From Clavibacter zhangzhiyongii (GTDB taxonomy: Bacteria; Actinomycetota; Actinomycetes; Actinomycetales; Microbacteriaceae): a stretch of 64,000 nt of DNA. The notes beneath the pieces were generated by a model. That model was not told the DNA's origin. It worked only from the letters and a program-made list of their open reading frames with translations, and ran no database searches. The stretch is from the NCBI RefSeq assembly GCF_014775655.1, contig NZ_CP061274.1, positions 496,001 to 560,000 on the forward strand, given 5' to 3'. The stretch's first letter is position 1. The number at the start of each line of letters is the position of its first letter. Positions 26,059 through 33,517 of the stretch are shown piece by piece. The position numbers were made by a program, and so were the translations under genes.

Positions 26059-26880
26059 TCAGAGCGTGATCGCCGCGAACCGCTCCAGCTCCACCCAGCC
26101 GTCGCGGCCGTCGGCGGGCGTGCCGGCGCGCGCGGTCGCGGGCACGCCGAGCCGGTCGGCCGCGGCGAGCTGCGTCACGTCGAAGCCCGTGAGCGCGCCG
26201 ATCTCCGACACGGCCACCTGGTAGGTCCGGTACGGCCCCAGCTCGGGCGCCTCCGGGGAGGCCGTCGTGCGGTCGAGGTCGCCGAGCTGCGGCGCCTGGT
26301 CGAGGAGGTAGGCCGTGGCCGCCAGCTCGTCGCCGGAGACCCAGGCGGCGATCTTCCAGAACATCAGCGGGATCCGCACCCCCCGGTACACGGGGTCGTC
26401 GGCCGAGAAGACGGGCCCGGTGAACACGGTCATGCGCCGGTCGCCGAGGTCGGCGTTGCCCAGCACGTAGTCCTCGAGCCCGAGCCACAGCTCCTTGGAC
26501 TGGTTGAACTCCGCCGCCTGCGGCGCCGCGTTCGTGTACGCGAAGGTGTCGGCGCTTGCGCGGGCGGCCTCCGCGATCTCGCCCCACACCGGATCCCGCC
26601 GCCGCACGAGGTGCCCGCGGTCGATGTCGTTGCGCGCGTACAGCTCGGGGCCGCACTGCTGGTCGGCCGGGAGGCGCGGATCCAGGTGCCAGTCGTCGCT
26701 GCGCTCCACGTCGACGAGGCGCCCGCCGTCGATGTTCACGGCCGTGAGCGCGGCGAGGCGCCGGTCGGTGTCCATGAGCACCGTGAAGTGCAGGTAGTCG
26801 AGCCGCACGGGCCGGGCGTCGGCCGGGGCCTCGGGCAGCGGGAGCGGGATGGGCAGGAAGTCGAGGTCGTAGCCGTCCAT
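26059..26880 (-). CDS. DNA/RNA non-specific endonuclease family protein (DRGH nuclease)
   Basis: A 273-residue protein of the Serratia-nuclease (beta-beta-alpha metal) family. The catalytic D-R-G-H is at residues 87-90 in NDIDRGHLVRRRD, with His90 as general base. The Mg-binding Asn is in NAAPQAAEFNQ (Asn126), followed by Trp132. No signal peptide or membrane helix is seen; the N-terminus is MDGYDLDFLPIPLPLPE. Secretion by the general route is therefore unlikely, which is unusual for this family. TAGGCT lies 6 nt before the ATG. It could be an intracellular nuclease, a toxin whose partner is elsewhere, or a protein exported by another route. Confidence 0.85.
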   Translation of the reverse strand: MDGYDLDFLPIPLPLPEAPADARPVRLDYLHFTVLMDTDRRLAALTAVNIDGGRLVDVERSDDWHLDPRLPADQQCGPELYARNDIDRGHLVRRRDPVWGEIAEAARASADTFAYTNAAPQAAEFNQSKELWLGLEDYVLGNADLGDRRMTVFTGPVFSADDPVYRGVRIPLMFWKIAAWVSGDELAATAYLLDQAPQLGDLDRTTASPEAPELGPYRTYQVAVSEIGALTGFDVTQLAAADRLGVPATARAGTPADGRDGWVELERFAAITL

Positions 26881-26886
26881 GCCCGG

Positions 26887-26892
26887 AGCCTA
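26887..26892 (-). promoter_or_regulatory. -10 element TAGGCT of leaderless nuclease mRNA
   Basis: On the minus strand TAGGCT ends 6 nt before the ATG at 26880, with no ribosome site between them. Confidence 0.6.
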
Positions 26893-26966
26893 TGCCCGGC
26901 CTCGGACGCCCGACCGGGCCGCCGGGTGGACGCGCAGGGGACGGCGTGCGGCCGGCGGGGAGCGGA

Positions 26967-27626
26967 TCAGGCCCGGCGCAGAGGCGCCGTGGCGCGACCG
27001 CGCGCGAGCTCGGCGAAGACGTCGGTGGTGAGCCGATAGGCGTTCTCGACCTCCGCGACCACGCGGGCGCGCTCGTCGTCGTCCCACGGCACCTGGTCGA
27101 GCGCCTCGCGGTAGGTGCTGCAGAAGCGGCGGGGCTCCGCGATCTCGGCGAAGAGGTAGAGGCCCACGCCGTTGGTGTCGAAGCCGAACTGGCGCTGGAG
27201 GAGCGAGCGCAGCAGGCGCCCGCCGGACAGGTCGCCGAGGTAGCGCGTGTAGTGGTGCGCGACGAAGCCGCCGACCCAGACGGAGGCGACCTGCTCGATC
27301 CGCTCGACGTACGCCGTCGTGCTCGCGAGCGGCCGGACCACGTCGCGCCAGTCCGGCCCGACCAGGAAGCCGAGGTCGGCCTCGATGGCCGGGAGGCGCG
27401 TGAGGCGGGGGCTGATGAAGCGCGCGGCGACGGGATCCGCCGCCATGCGCTCGGTGGCCGCCTCGATGGCGCGGTAGACGAAGTAGTGCTGGGCGACGAG
27501 CGCGACGTAGTCGTCGCGGCAGCCGCGGCCGGTGACGAGCGCGGTCATGAACTCGTCCGCGTCCTGTGCCTCGGCGCGGGGTCGTGCGCGGTCGCGGAGG
27601 GCCTCGGTGAGGGAGACGACGGTCAT
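26967..27626 (-). CDS. Haem-oxygenase-fold protein lacking the usual proximal histidine
   Basis: A 219-residue protein of the biliverdin-producing haem oxygenase family. FMTALVTGR, LVAQHYFVYRAIE, FVAHHYTRYLGDLSGGRLLRSLL and the C-terminal EVENAYRLTTDVFAEL match the fold, including the distal helix GDLSGG. The N-terminal helix, where the haem-ligating His should be, reads RARPRAEAQDADEF; an ungapped alignment with corynebacterial HmuO puts Ala19 there, and no His occurs before residue 47. Activity may therefore be altered or lost. A DtxR/IdeR box overlaps the promoter, which points to iron-regulated expression. Confidence 0.85.
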   Translation of the reverse strand: MTVVSLTEALRDRARPRAEAQDADEFMTALVTGRGCRDDYVALVAQHYFVYRAIEAATERMAADPVAARFISPRLTRLPAIEADLGFLVGPDWRDVVRPLASTTAYVERIEQVASVWVGGFVAHHYTRYLGDLSGGRLLRSLLQRQFGFDTNGVGLYLFAEIAEPRRFCSTYREALDQVPWDDDERARVVAEVENAYRLTTDVFAELARGRATAPLRRA

Positions 27627-27629
27627 GAT

Positions 27630-27648
27630 GTAGGTGAGCCTAACCTCA
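27630..27648 (-). promoter_or_regulatory. DtxR/IdeR iron box upstream of the haem oxygenase-like gene
   Basis: The 19-mer GTAGGTGAGCCTAACCTCA agrees with the DtxR consensus TTAGGTTAGCCTAACCTAA at 16 of 19 positions and is roughly palindromic. It ends 3 bp before the ATG at 27626 and overlaps TAGGCT, a possible -10. Binding of iron-loaded DtxR/IdeR would block transcription, so the gene should be induced by iron limitation. Confidence 0.85.
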
Positions 27649-27718
27649 TGTGCCGTCCGGGCGGAAGGGCCGGGATCCGAGGACGGCGGCCGGTGTCACG
27701 ACCTCAGGACGCGGTGCC

Positions 27719-28111
27719 TCAGGACGCGGCGGCGAAGAAGACGAGGCCGAGCAGCGGGGGCACGCCCTGGACGAGCGCCGGCACCAGGTACTTCTTGCCG
27801 GTGCTCGCGATGATGATCGAGGCGAGCACCATGCACGCGGTCGTGAAGAGCACGAGCGTGAGGCCGGCGGGGACGTTGCCGACGAAGTAGAGGATCAGGC
27901 CGAGGCCCGCGCCGAGCGCGAGGAACAGGTTGTAGAAGCCCTGGTTGTAGGCCCACGGCTTGATGATGAGCGCCTTCTCCTGGTCGGCGACGCCGAAGCG
28001 CTTCCACGCGAACGGCTTCTCGAACCACACGCTCTCGAGGAGGAAGAAGAAGACGTGCAGCAGGGCCGCGAGTCCGACGAAGATGGTGCCGGTGGCGGCG
28101 ACTGCGGTCAT
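27719..28111 (-). CDS. DUF1304 family membrane protein
   Basis: A 130-residue membrane protein with four hydrophobic segments. The conserved elements of the family are visible: HVFFFLLESVWFEKPFAWKRF, then YNQGFYNLFLALGAG. Its biochemical function is unknown. ATG at 28111 has GGAGTGAGGG upstream. It is 92 bp upstream of the haem oxygenase-like start, but the iron box lies between them, so the two are probably separately controlled. Confidence 0.88.
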   Translation of the reverse strand: MTAVAATGTIFVGLAALLHVFFFLLESVWFEKPFAWKRFGVADQEKALIIKPWAYNQGFYNLFLALGAGLGLILYFVGNVPAGLTLVLFTTACMVLASIIIASTGKKYLVPALVQGVPPLLGLVFFAAAS

Positions 28112-28195
28112 GATCCCTCACTCCGGCGGCAGGGTGCCGCGTCGCCGCCCAGGCTAGCGCGGCCGGGTCGCGTGCAGCGCCGCTCCGGCAAGGGG

Positions 28196-29221
28196 CTAGG
28201 CGCGGACGTCGACGACCACGCGTCCGCTGGAGGCGCCCGCGAGGATCCGCGCGCCCGCCTCGATCGCCCCGTCGAGCGGCACGGTCGTCGTGATGGAGTC
28301 GAGGAGCGCGGGGTCGAGGTCCGTCGCGAGCCGCGCCCACGCCTCCCGGCGGAGCCCAGCAGGCGCCTCGACCGAGTTGATTCCCGCGAGCGTGACCGCC
28401 CGGAGGATGAAGGGGAGCACGGTGCCCGGCAGGTCGGATCCCTGCGCGAGGCCCGCCGCCGTGACGACGCCGCCCCAGCGCGTCTGCGCGAGGACGTTCA
28501 CGAGGGTCGCGCTGCCGACGCCGTCGACGGCGCCCGCCCAGCGCACGCTCTGCAGCGGCTTCCCCGGAGCGCCGAGCTCGGAGCGGTCGATGACCTCGGC
28601 GGCGCCGAGCGCGCGCAGCCGGTCGCCGAGCTCGTCGACGCGGCCGGTCGAGGCGACCACGCGGTGGCCGAGGCGCGCGAGGAGCGCGACCGCGACCGAG
28701 CCCACGCCGCCGCCCGCGCCCGTGACGAGCACGTCACCGGATCCGGCCTCCACCCCGCCGCGCTCGAGCGCGAGCACCGAGAGCATCGCGGTGAAGCCGG
28801 CGGTGCCGATCGCGGCGGCGCGCGCCGCGGTGATCCCGTCGGGCACGCGCACCAGCGCCGCGGCGGGCACGCGCACGCGCTCGGCGAGCCCGCCGTCGCG
28901 GCTCTCGCCGAGGCCGGCGCCGTTCAGCACGACCAGCTCGCCGGGGGAGAAGGCGCCGGATCCGCCCGCCGCGACCGTGCCGACCGCGTCGATGCCGGCG
29001 ACGAGCGGGCTGGTCCGCGCGATCCCCGGGCGGCCGCCGAGCAGCATGCCGTCCTTGTAGTTCACGCTGGAGAAGAGGACGTCGAGCACGACCTCGCCGT
29101 CGCCCGGTCCGTCGGCGCCGCCCGTCGCCTGCTCGTCGGGGAGGTCGCGCAGCGCGACGTCGATGCCCGGGGTGCCGTCGTCGGCGACGGTCTGCTCGGC
29201 CACGAGCGCGCGATACGTCAT
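28196..29221 (-). CDS. MDR-family oxidoreductase (YhdH/YhfP, acrylyl-CoA reductase-like)
   Basis: A 341-residue zinc-independent medium-chain dehydrogenase/reductase. The nucleotide-binding motif is VLVTGAGGGVGSVAVALLARLG, and VLFSSVNYKDGMLLGG near the N-terminus is characteristic of the YhdH/YhfP quinone oxidoreductase subgroup. Such enzymes reduce activated double bonds with NADPH. TAGCGT lies 6 nt before the ATG, so the mRNA may be leaderless. Neighbours give no pathway context. Confidence 0.88.
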   Translation of the reverse strand: MTYRALVAEQTVADDGTPGIDVALRDLPDEQATGGADGPGDGEVVLDVLFSSVNYKDGMLLGGRPGIARTSPLVAGIDAVGTVAAGGSGAFSPGELVVLNGAGLGESRDGGLAERVRVPAAALVRVPDGITAARAAAIGTAGFTAMLSVLALERGGVEAGSGDVLVTGAGGGVGSVAVALLARLGHRVVASTGRVDELGDRLRALGAAEVIDRSELGAPGKPLQSVRWAGAVDGVGSATLVNVLAQTRWGGVVTAAGLAQGSDLPGTVLPFILRAVTLAGINSVEAPAGLRREAWARLATDLDPALLDSITTTVPLDGAIEAGARILAGASSGRVVVDVRA

Positions 29222-29227
29222 GCCATC

Positions 29228-29233
29228 ACGCTA
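29228..29233 (-). promoter_or_regulatory. -10 element TAGCGT of leaderless oxidoreductase mRNA
   Basis: On the minus strand TAGCGT ends 6 nt before the ATG at 29221. Confidence 0.55.
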
Positions 29234-29278
29234 CGCCCGGGCGCTCCCGCGAGGCGAGCCGCCCGGTGGCCGCGCGGC

Positions 29279-30304
29279 TCAGCCGAATAGGATCGCGGCC
29301 TCGTCGTAGCGGTGCTGCGGCACGGTCTTGAGGCGGCCGAGCGCCTCCTCGAAGCCCACGTGCACGATGTCGGTGCCGCGGAGCGCCACCATGCGGCCCC
29401 AGTGGCCGTCGCGCACGCTGTCGACCGCGGCGAGGCCGAGGCGGGTCGCGAGCACGCGGTCGTACGACGAGGGCGTGCCGCCGCGCTGGATGTGGCCGAG
29501 GGTCGTCGCGCGCGTCTCGATGCCCGTGCGCTCCTCGATGATGGGAGCGATCTGCTCGCCGATGCCGCCGAGCCGCGGACGGCCGAAGGCGTCGAGCCCG
29601 CGCTCGCCGTGCGCGTCGGAGGCGTGCTCGGGGATGAAGCCCTCCGCGACGACCACGAGCGGTGCGCGCCCGCGGTCGTAGGCCGAGCGGACCCAGCCGA
29701 TGATCTCGTCCATCGACGTCTTCTGCTCGGGGATGAGGATCGCGTGCGCGCCCGCGGCCATGCCGGAGTGCAGCGCGATCCAGCCGACGTGGCGGCCCAT
29801 GACCTCCGCCACCATGCAGCGGCTGTGCGAGTCGCCCGTGGTGCGGAGGCGGTCCATGGCGTCGGTCGCGATCTGCACCGCGGTGTCGAAGCCGAACGTG
29901 TAGTCGGTGGCGTCGAGGTCGTTGTCGACGGTCTTGGGGACGCCCACGATCTTGAGGCCCGCGTCGGTGAGGCGCTTCGCGGCCGCGAGGGTGCCCTCGC
30001 CGCCGATGGCGAGGATCGCGTCGATGCCGAGGCGGTCGAGGTTCTCCTGGATCCGCTCGACGCCGCCGTCGCCCTCGAACGGGTTCGTGCGGCTGGTGCC
30101 GAGGATCGTGCCGCCCTGCTTGCCGATGCCCTGGATGTCGCGGCGCGCGAGCGGCATGACGTCGCCGTCGACGACGCCCCGCCAGCCGTCGCGGAAGCCC
30201 ACGAACTCCTGCTTGTGGATGGTCGTTCCCTTGAGCACCGCCCCGCGGATCACCGCGTTGAGTCCGGGGCAGTCTCCGCCTGAGGTGAGGATTCCGATGC
30301 GCAC
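29279..30304 (-). CDS. pfkA: 6-Phosphofructokinase
   Basis: A 341-residue phosphofructokinase. MRIGILTSGGDCPGLNAVIRG opens the fold, IGGEGTLAAAKRL holds the phosphate-donor site, PKTVDNDLDATDYTFGFDTAV holds the catalytic Asp, and MGRHVGWIALHSGMAAGA contacts fructose-6-phosphate. Gly rather than Asp in GGEG suggests ATP over pyrophosphate as donor. GTG at 30304 starts directly at MRIGIL; CATGAT lies 6 nt upstream as a possible -10. It is divergent from the P-loop kinase gene with only 38 bp between. Confidence 0.93.
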   Translation of the reverse strand: MRIGILTSGGDCPGLNAVIRGAVLKGTTIHKQEFVGFRDGWRGVVDGDVMPLARRDIQGIGKQGGTILGTSRTNPFEGDGGVERIQENLDRLGIDAILAIGGEGTLAAAKRLTDAGLKIVGVPKTVDNDLDATDYTFGFDTAVQIATDAMDRLRTTGDSHSRCMVAEVMGRHVGWIALHSGMAAGAHAILIPEQKTSMDEIIGWVRSAYDRGRAPLVVVAEGFIPEHASDAHGERGLDAFGRPRLGGIGEQIAPIIEERTGIETRATTLGHIQRGGTPSSYDRVLATRLGLAAVDSVRDGHWGRMVALRGTDIVHVGFEEALGRLKTVPQHRYDEAAILFG

Positions 30305-30342
30305 GACTCCATCATGGGGCACGGCCCCGCGAGACTGGGCGG

Positions 30343-31050
30343 ATGGACATCGAGCCGGGCGCGCGCCCGCACCCCTCCTCCCCACCCGTCGCCGACCTGG
30401 ACGCCCTGGCGCGCCGCGCGCTCGGCCTCGTCCGCGACGGCAGGCGGGCGATCCTCGCCATCGCGGGCAGCCCCGGCGCCGGGAAGACGACGCTCGCGCG
30501 GGCGCTCGTGGCGCGCGTCGACGCGCTCGCGGGCGCGGGCACCGCCGCGTACGTGCCCATGGACGGCTTCCACCTCGCGAACGCCACGCTCGACCGACTG
30601 GGGCGGCACGACCGCAAGGGCGCGATCGACACCTTCGACGGCTGGGGCGTCGTGGCGCTCGTCCGCCGCCTCCGCGCTGAGACGGAGCACGCGGTCTACG
30701 CGCCGTCGTTCGACCGTGCGGTCGACGAGGGGGTGGCCGGCGCCATCGCGGTGGATCCGGCCGCGCGCCTCGTCGTGGTCGAGGGCAACTACCTGCTGGT
30801 CGACGACGGGCCGTGGGCGCAGCTGGCCGCGGAGCTCGACGAGGCGTGGTTCTGCGCGACGCCCGCGGACGACCGGTTCGCGCGGCTCGTCGAGCGGCAC
30901 ACCGCGGGCGGGCGCGCGCCGACCGCCGCCGAGGCGTGGGCGCGCGAGGTCGACGGCGCGAACGCGGTGCTCATCGAGGGCACGCGCGGCCGCGCCGACC
31001 TCGTGGTGGACGGCACGGCGGCGGGCGTCCCGGAGGCGCTCGGCCCGTAG
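30343..31050 (+). CDS. Nucleoside/nucleotide kinase family protein (uridine kinase-like P-loop)
   Basis: A 235-residue P-loop kinase. Walker A is GSPGAGKT at residues 42-49, VPMDGFHLANATLDRLG is the substrate-binding DGFH motif, and VVVEGNYLLVDDGPWA is the Walker B region. The same set occurs in PanK/uridine kinase-like proteins and in putative fructose or ribose-derivative kinases. The exact substrate is unknown; the gene next door encodes phosphofructokinase, which hints at sugar metabolism but proves nothing. GAGACT lies 6 nt before the ATG. Confidence 0.85.
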   Translation: MDIEPGARPHPSSPPVADLDALARRALGLVRDGRRAILAIAGSPGAGKTTLARALVARVDALAGAGTAAYVPMDGFHLANATLDRLGRHDRKGAIDTFDGWGVVALVRRLRAETEHAVYAPSFDRAVDEGVAGAIAVDPAARLVVVEGNYLLVDDGPWAQLAAELDEAWFCATPADDRFARLVERHTAGGRAPTAAEAWAREVDGANAVLIEGTRGRADLVVDGTAAGVPEALGP

Positions 31051-31086
31051 CCGCGGCCCCTGTCCGGTCGCCGCGCGCCGTGCGGA

Positions 31087-31587
31087 TCAGAGCTCGACGG
31101 TGCCGTGCTCCCCGACGTCCTTCGGACGCTGGCCCGTGATCGCGGCCTTCGCGTACTTGATGAGCGCGACGGGCTTCGGGGTGTCCTGGTACCAGTACTC
31201 GGCGGCGTCGGCGTGCACGCGGATCAGCGCGACCGTCGGGTCGTCCTTGCCGCCCTCGAACCACGCCTCCGCGCCGGCGGACCACAGCTCGTCGATGCGC
31301 GCCCGGTCGCGCGTGATCTCGGCGGTGCCGGCGATGGAGAGGAACCCGTCGCCGGACTGCAGCGACACGTTCACCTGGTCGCTTGCTCGGATCTCGGCGG
31401 TCTTGTCGCTCGGGTCCTGCGTGAAGAACCAGAGGTCGCCGTCGAAGTCACGCTCCTGGCTGGCGAGCGGGCGGCTCACGAGCTGGCCGTGCGCGTTGAC
31501 GGTGGTGAGGAGGGCGATGCGGGCGCTCTTCACGAGCTCCGCGACGCGCTCGAGGTCGTCCTGGTGGTGGTCCGTGGTGTCGGTCAT
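31087..31587 (-). CDS. Pyridoxamine 5'-phosphate oxidase family protein (general stress protein 26-like)
   Basis: A 166-residue split-barrel flavin-type protein. RIALLTTVNAHGQLVSRPLA, DGDLWFFTQDPSDKTAEI and VNVSLQSGDGFLSIAGTAEI match the general stress protein 26/PPOX-like group. It is too short and divergent to be an authentic PNPOx; reduction or binding of FMN, F420 or haem-like ligands is possible. TAGCGT lies 7 nt before the ATG at 31587. It is convergent with the P-loop kinase and divergent from the glycosylase gene. Confidence 0.85.
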   Translation of the reverse strand: MTDTTDHHQDDLERVAELVKSARIALLTTVNAHGQLVSRPLASQERDFDGDLWFFTQDPSDKTAEIRASDQVNVSLQSGDGFLSIAGTAEITRDRARIDELWSAGAEAWFEGGKDDPTVALIRVHADAAEYWYQDTPKPVALIKYAKAAITGQRPKDVGEHGTVEL

Positions 31588-31594
31588 GCCGTCG

Positions 31595-31600
31595 ACGCTA
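31595..31600 (-). promoter_or_regulatory. -10 element TAGCGT of leaderless PPOX-family mRNA
   Basis: On the minus strand TAGCGT ends 7 nt before the ATG at 31587. Confidence 0.55.
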
Positions 31601-31639
31601 CGCGCGCCCGATGCGGGGAGCGGCGTCGGCGGCCGTGCG

Positions 31640-31645
31640 TACCCT
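31640..31645 (+). promoter_or_regulatory. -10 element TACCCT of leaderless glycosylase mRNA
   Basis: TACCCT ends 6 nt before the ATG at 31652. The intervening GAGGGG could be read as a ribosome site, but its distance to the ATG would be zero. Confidence 0.55.
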
Positions 31646-31651
31646 GAGGGG

Positions 31652-32617
31652 ATGGATCAGGGCGGTGCGGAGGCGACGGCGCCCGACGCGCGCACGACCT
31701 ACCTCCCCGACCGCGAGGTCGACCTCCGGCTCGTGCTGCGGCCGCTGTTCCGGGGCGTCGTCGATCCGACCTGCCGCTGGGATCCGGCCCCGCCCGGCGC
31801 CCGCCGCGTCGGCGTCTGGCGCACGGCCCGCACCCCGCTCGGGAGCGCCTCGCTGCGGCTGGACCCGCGCCCCGACGGCGGCGTCGACGCGCGCGCCTGG
31901 GGCCCCGGCGCCGAGTGGGTGGTCGCCGGCGTGCCGGAGCTCCTCGGCGAGGGCGACGACTGGTCCGACCTCGACGTCTCCGCGCATCCGCTCCTCCGCG
32001 ACGCGCGTCGGCGCCTGCCCGCCCTCCGGCTCATGCGCACCAACCACGTGTTCGAGGCGATGGCGTCGGCGGTGCTCGAGCAGAAGGTCACCGGGCTCGA
32101 GGCCCGGCGGGCGTGGCGGCAGCTGATCCTCGCGCACGGCGAGCCCGCGCCCGGTCCCGTCCCGCCCGGCATGCGCGTGCTGCCGTCGCCGGAGCGCTGG
32201 CGCCTCATCCCGTCGTGGGAGTGGCACCGCGCGGGCGTCGATCCGAAGCGGTCGCGCACCCTCATCGCCGTCGCGACCTCGGCCGCGGGCCTCGAGCGGA
32301 CGCTCGCGCTCGGCCGGGGGAGCGACGAGATCACCCGGCGGCTGCGCTCGATCCCGGGTGTGGGGATCTGGACCGCGGCCGAGACCACGCAGCGCGCCCA
32401 CGGCGATCCGGACTCCGTGAGCGTCGGCGACTACCACGTGCACGACACCGTGGGATGGGCGCTCGTCGGCCACGCGGTCGACGACGACGGCATGCTCGAG
32501 CTGCTGGAGCCGTGGCGCGGCCACCGTCAGCGCGTGATGCGCCTCATCGAGGCGAGCGGGTTCCGCAAGCCGCGGTTCGGCCCGCGCATGACGGTGCAGG
32601 ACCACCGCGCGCACTGA
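31652..32617 (+). CDS. DNA-3-methyladenine glycosylase II family protein (AlkA-like HhH-GPD)
   Basis: A 321-residue HhH-GPD superfamily DNA glycosylase. The helix-hairpin-helix is RRLRSIPGVGIWTAAE, and the catalytic Asp is in the following SVGDYHVHDTVGW. NHVFEAMASAVLEQKVTGLEA is the AlkA-type helix that opens the domain. The N-terminal 120 residues replace the AlkA N domain and are divergent. Expected role is removal of alkylated bases in base excision repair. Start 31652 is set by the leaderless -10. Confidence 0.87.
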   Translation: MDQGGAEATAPDARTTYLPDREVDLRLVLRPLFRGVVDPTCRWDPAPPGARRVGVWRTARTPLGSASLRLDPRPDGGVDARAWGPGAEWVVAGVPELLGEGDDWSDLDVSAHPLLRDARRRLPALRLMRTNHVFEAMASAVLEQKVTGLEARRAWRQLILAHGEPAPGPVPPGMRVLPSPERWRLIPSWEWHRAGVDPKRSRTLIAVATSAAGLERTLALGRGSDEITRRLRSIPGVGIWTAAETTQRAHGDPDSVSVGDYHVHDTVGWALVGHAVDDDGMLELLEPWRGHRQRVMRLIEASGFRKPRFGPRMTVQDHRAH

Positions 32618-32641
32618 GCGCGGCGGCCCGTCCCGTCGGGA

Positions 32642-33442
32642 TCAGCTGTCGGCGGCGATGCCCTCGGGGAGCTGCGCGCCCGCCTTCGCGAGCGCGTCCA
32701 CGAGGTCCTGGCCGGCGACGGTCGTGATGATGTCGCCCTGGATCCGCAGGGTCGGCGTGCCCGTGACGCCCGCGGCGCTCGCGTCCGAGGTGTTCTCCGT
32801 GATCCACGAGGAGTACTTGCCCTCGGCCACGCACGTGCGGGCGGCGTCCGCCGTCACGCCCTGGGTGGTGAGCCAGGTGACGAAGTCGGCGTGGGTCCAC
32901 GAGTCGGTGACGGTGGAGTGGTTGTCGAAGAGCGCGGAGTGCACGGCGGGCCACTTGTCGGGCTCCTCGGCGAGGACGCAGGCGGCGGCGCTGCCGGCGA
33001 CCTGGCCGTACTTCGTGACGATCTGGATGGGGTGGTAGACGATGCGCACCTGGCCGGTGGCGGCGATCCGGTCGAGCAGCGGGCCGGACTCGGCCTCGTA
33101 CTGCGCGCAGTGGGGGCACGAGTAGTCCTCGAACACGTCGAGCGTGACGGGGGCGTCGGCGGCGCCCACGCTGACGCCGTGCGGCTCGGTCGCGACGCGC
33201 ACCTGGTCGCCCGTGGACAGCGGCGCCGTGGTCTCCTGGACGGGACCCGCCGCGCTCGCCGCCTGCGACTGGCCGAGGAGGTAGACGCCGCCGGCGATGG
33301 CCGCGATGACGACCACGAGGCCGCCCGCGACGGAGAACTGGGTGATGAGGCGGCGGCGCTTGCGGCGCCGGTCGTCGAGGGCCCTCTCGATGCGTGCCTT
33401 CTCGCGGATCGCGCGTACCTTCTCGTTCTCATGCCGGGCCAT
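32642..33442 (-). CDS. Membrane-anchored DsbA-family thiol-disulfide oxidoreductase
   Basis: A 266-residue protein with a basic cytoplasmic N-terminus (RRRKRRRLITQF), one transmembrane helix (VAGGLVVVIAAIAGGVYLLG) and an extracytoplasmic thioredoxin-like domain. The redox site is YSCPHC after VTLDVFED, and the cis-Pro loop is GVTGTPTLRIQ. It resembles actinobacterial DsbA/MSMEG-type oxidases that form disulfides in exported proteins. TAGGAT lies 7 nt before the ATG. The function relative to the convergent glycosylase is unrelated as far as I can see. Confidence 0.9.
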   Translation of the reverse strand: MARHENEKVRAIREKARIERALDDRRRKRRRLITQFSVAGGLVVVIAAIAGGVYLLGQSQAASAAGPVQETTAPLSTGDQVRVATEPHGVSVGAADAPVTLDVFEDYSCPHCAQYEAESGPLLDRIAATGQVRIVYHPIQIVTKYGQVAGSAAACVLAEEPDKWPAVHSALFDNHSTVTDSWTHADFVTWLTTQGVTADAARTCVAEGKYSSWITENTSDASAAGVTGTPTLRIQGDIITTVAGQDLVDALAKAGAQLPEGIAADS

Positions 33443-33449
33443 GCCGACG

Positions 33450-33455
33450 ATCCTA
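33450..33455 (-). promoter_or_regulatory. -10 element TAGGAT of leaderless DsbA-like mRNA
   Basis: On the minus strand TAGGAT ends 7 nt before the ATG at 33442. A second TANNNT hexamer for the divergent epimerase gene lies 50 bp away. Confidence 0.6.
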
Positions 33456-33505
33456 GGGAGCGGCGTGCCCGCGCCCCTGGGAGGCGCCACAGCGCCCGGT
33501 GCGGA

Positions 33506-33511
33506 TAGGCT
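33506..33511 (+). promoter_or_regulatory. -10 element TAGGCT of leaderless aldose epimerase mRNA
   Basis: TAGGCT ends 6 nt before the GTG at 33518 and supports that start codon. Confidence 0.6.
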
Positions 33512-33517
33512 CGGCGG

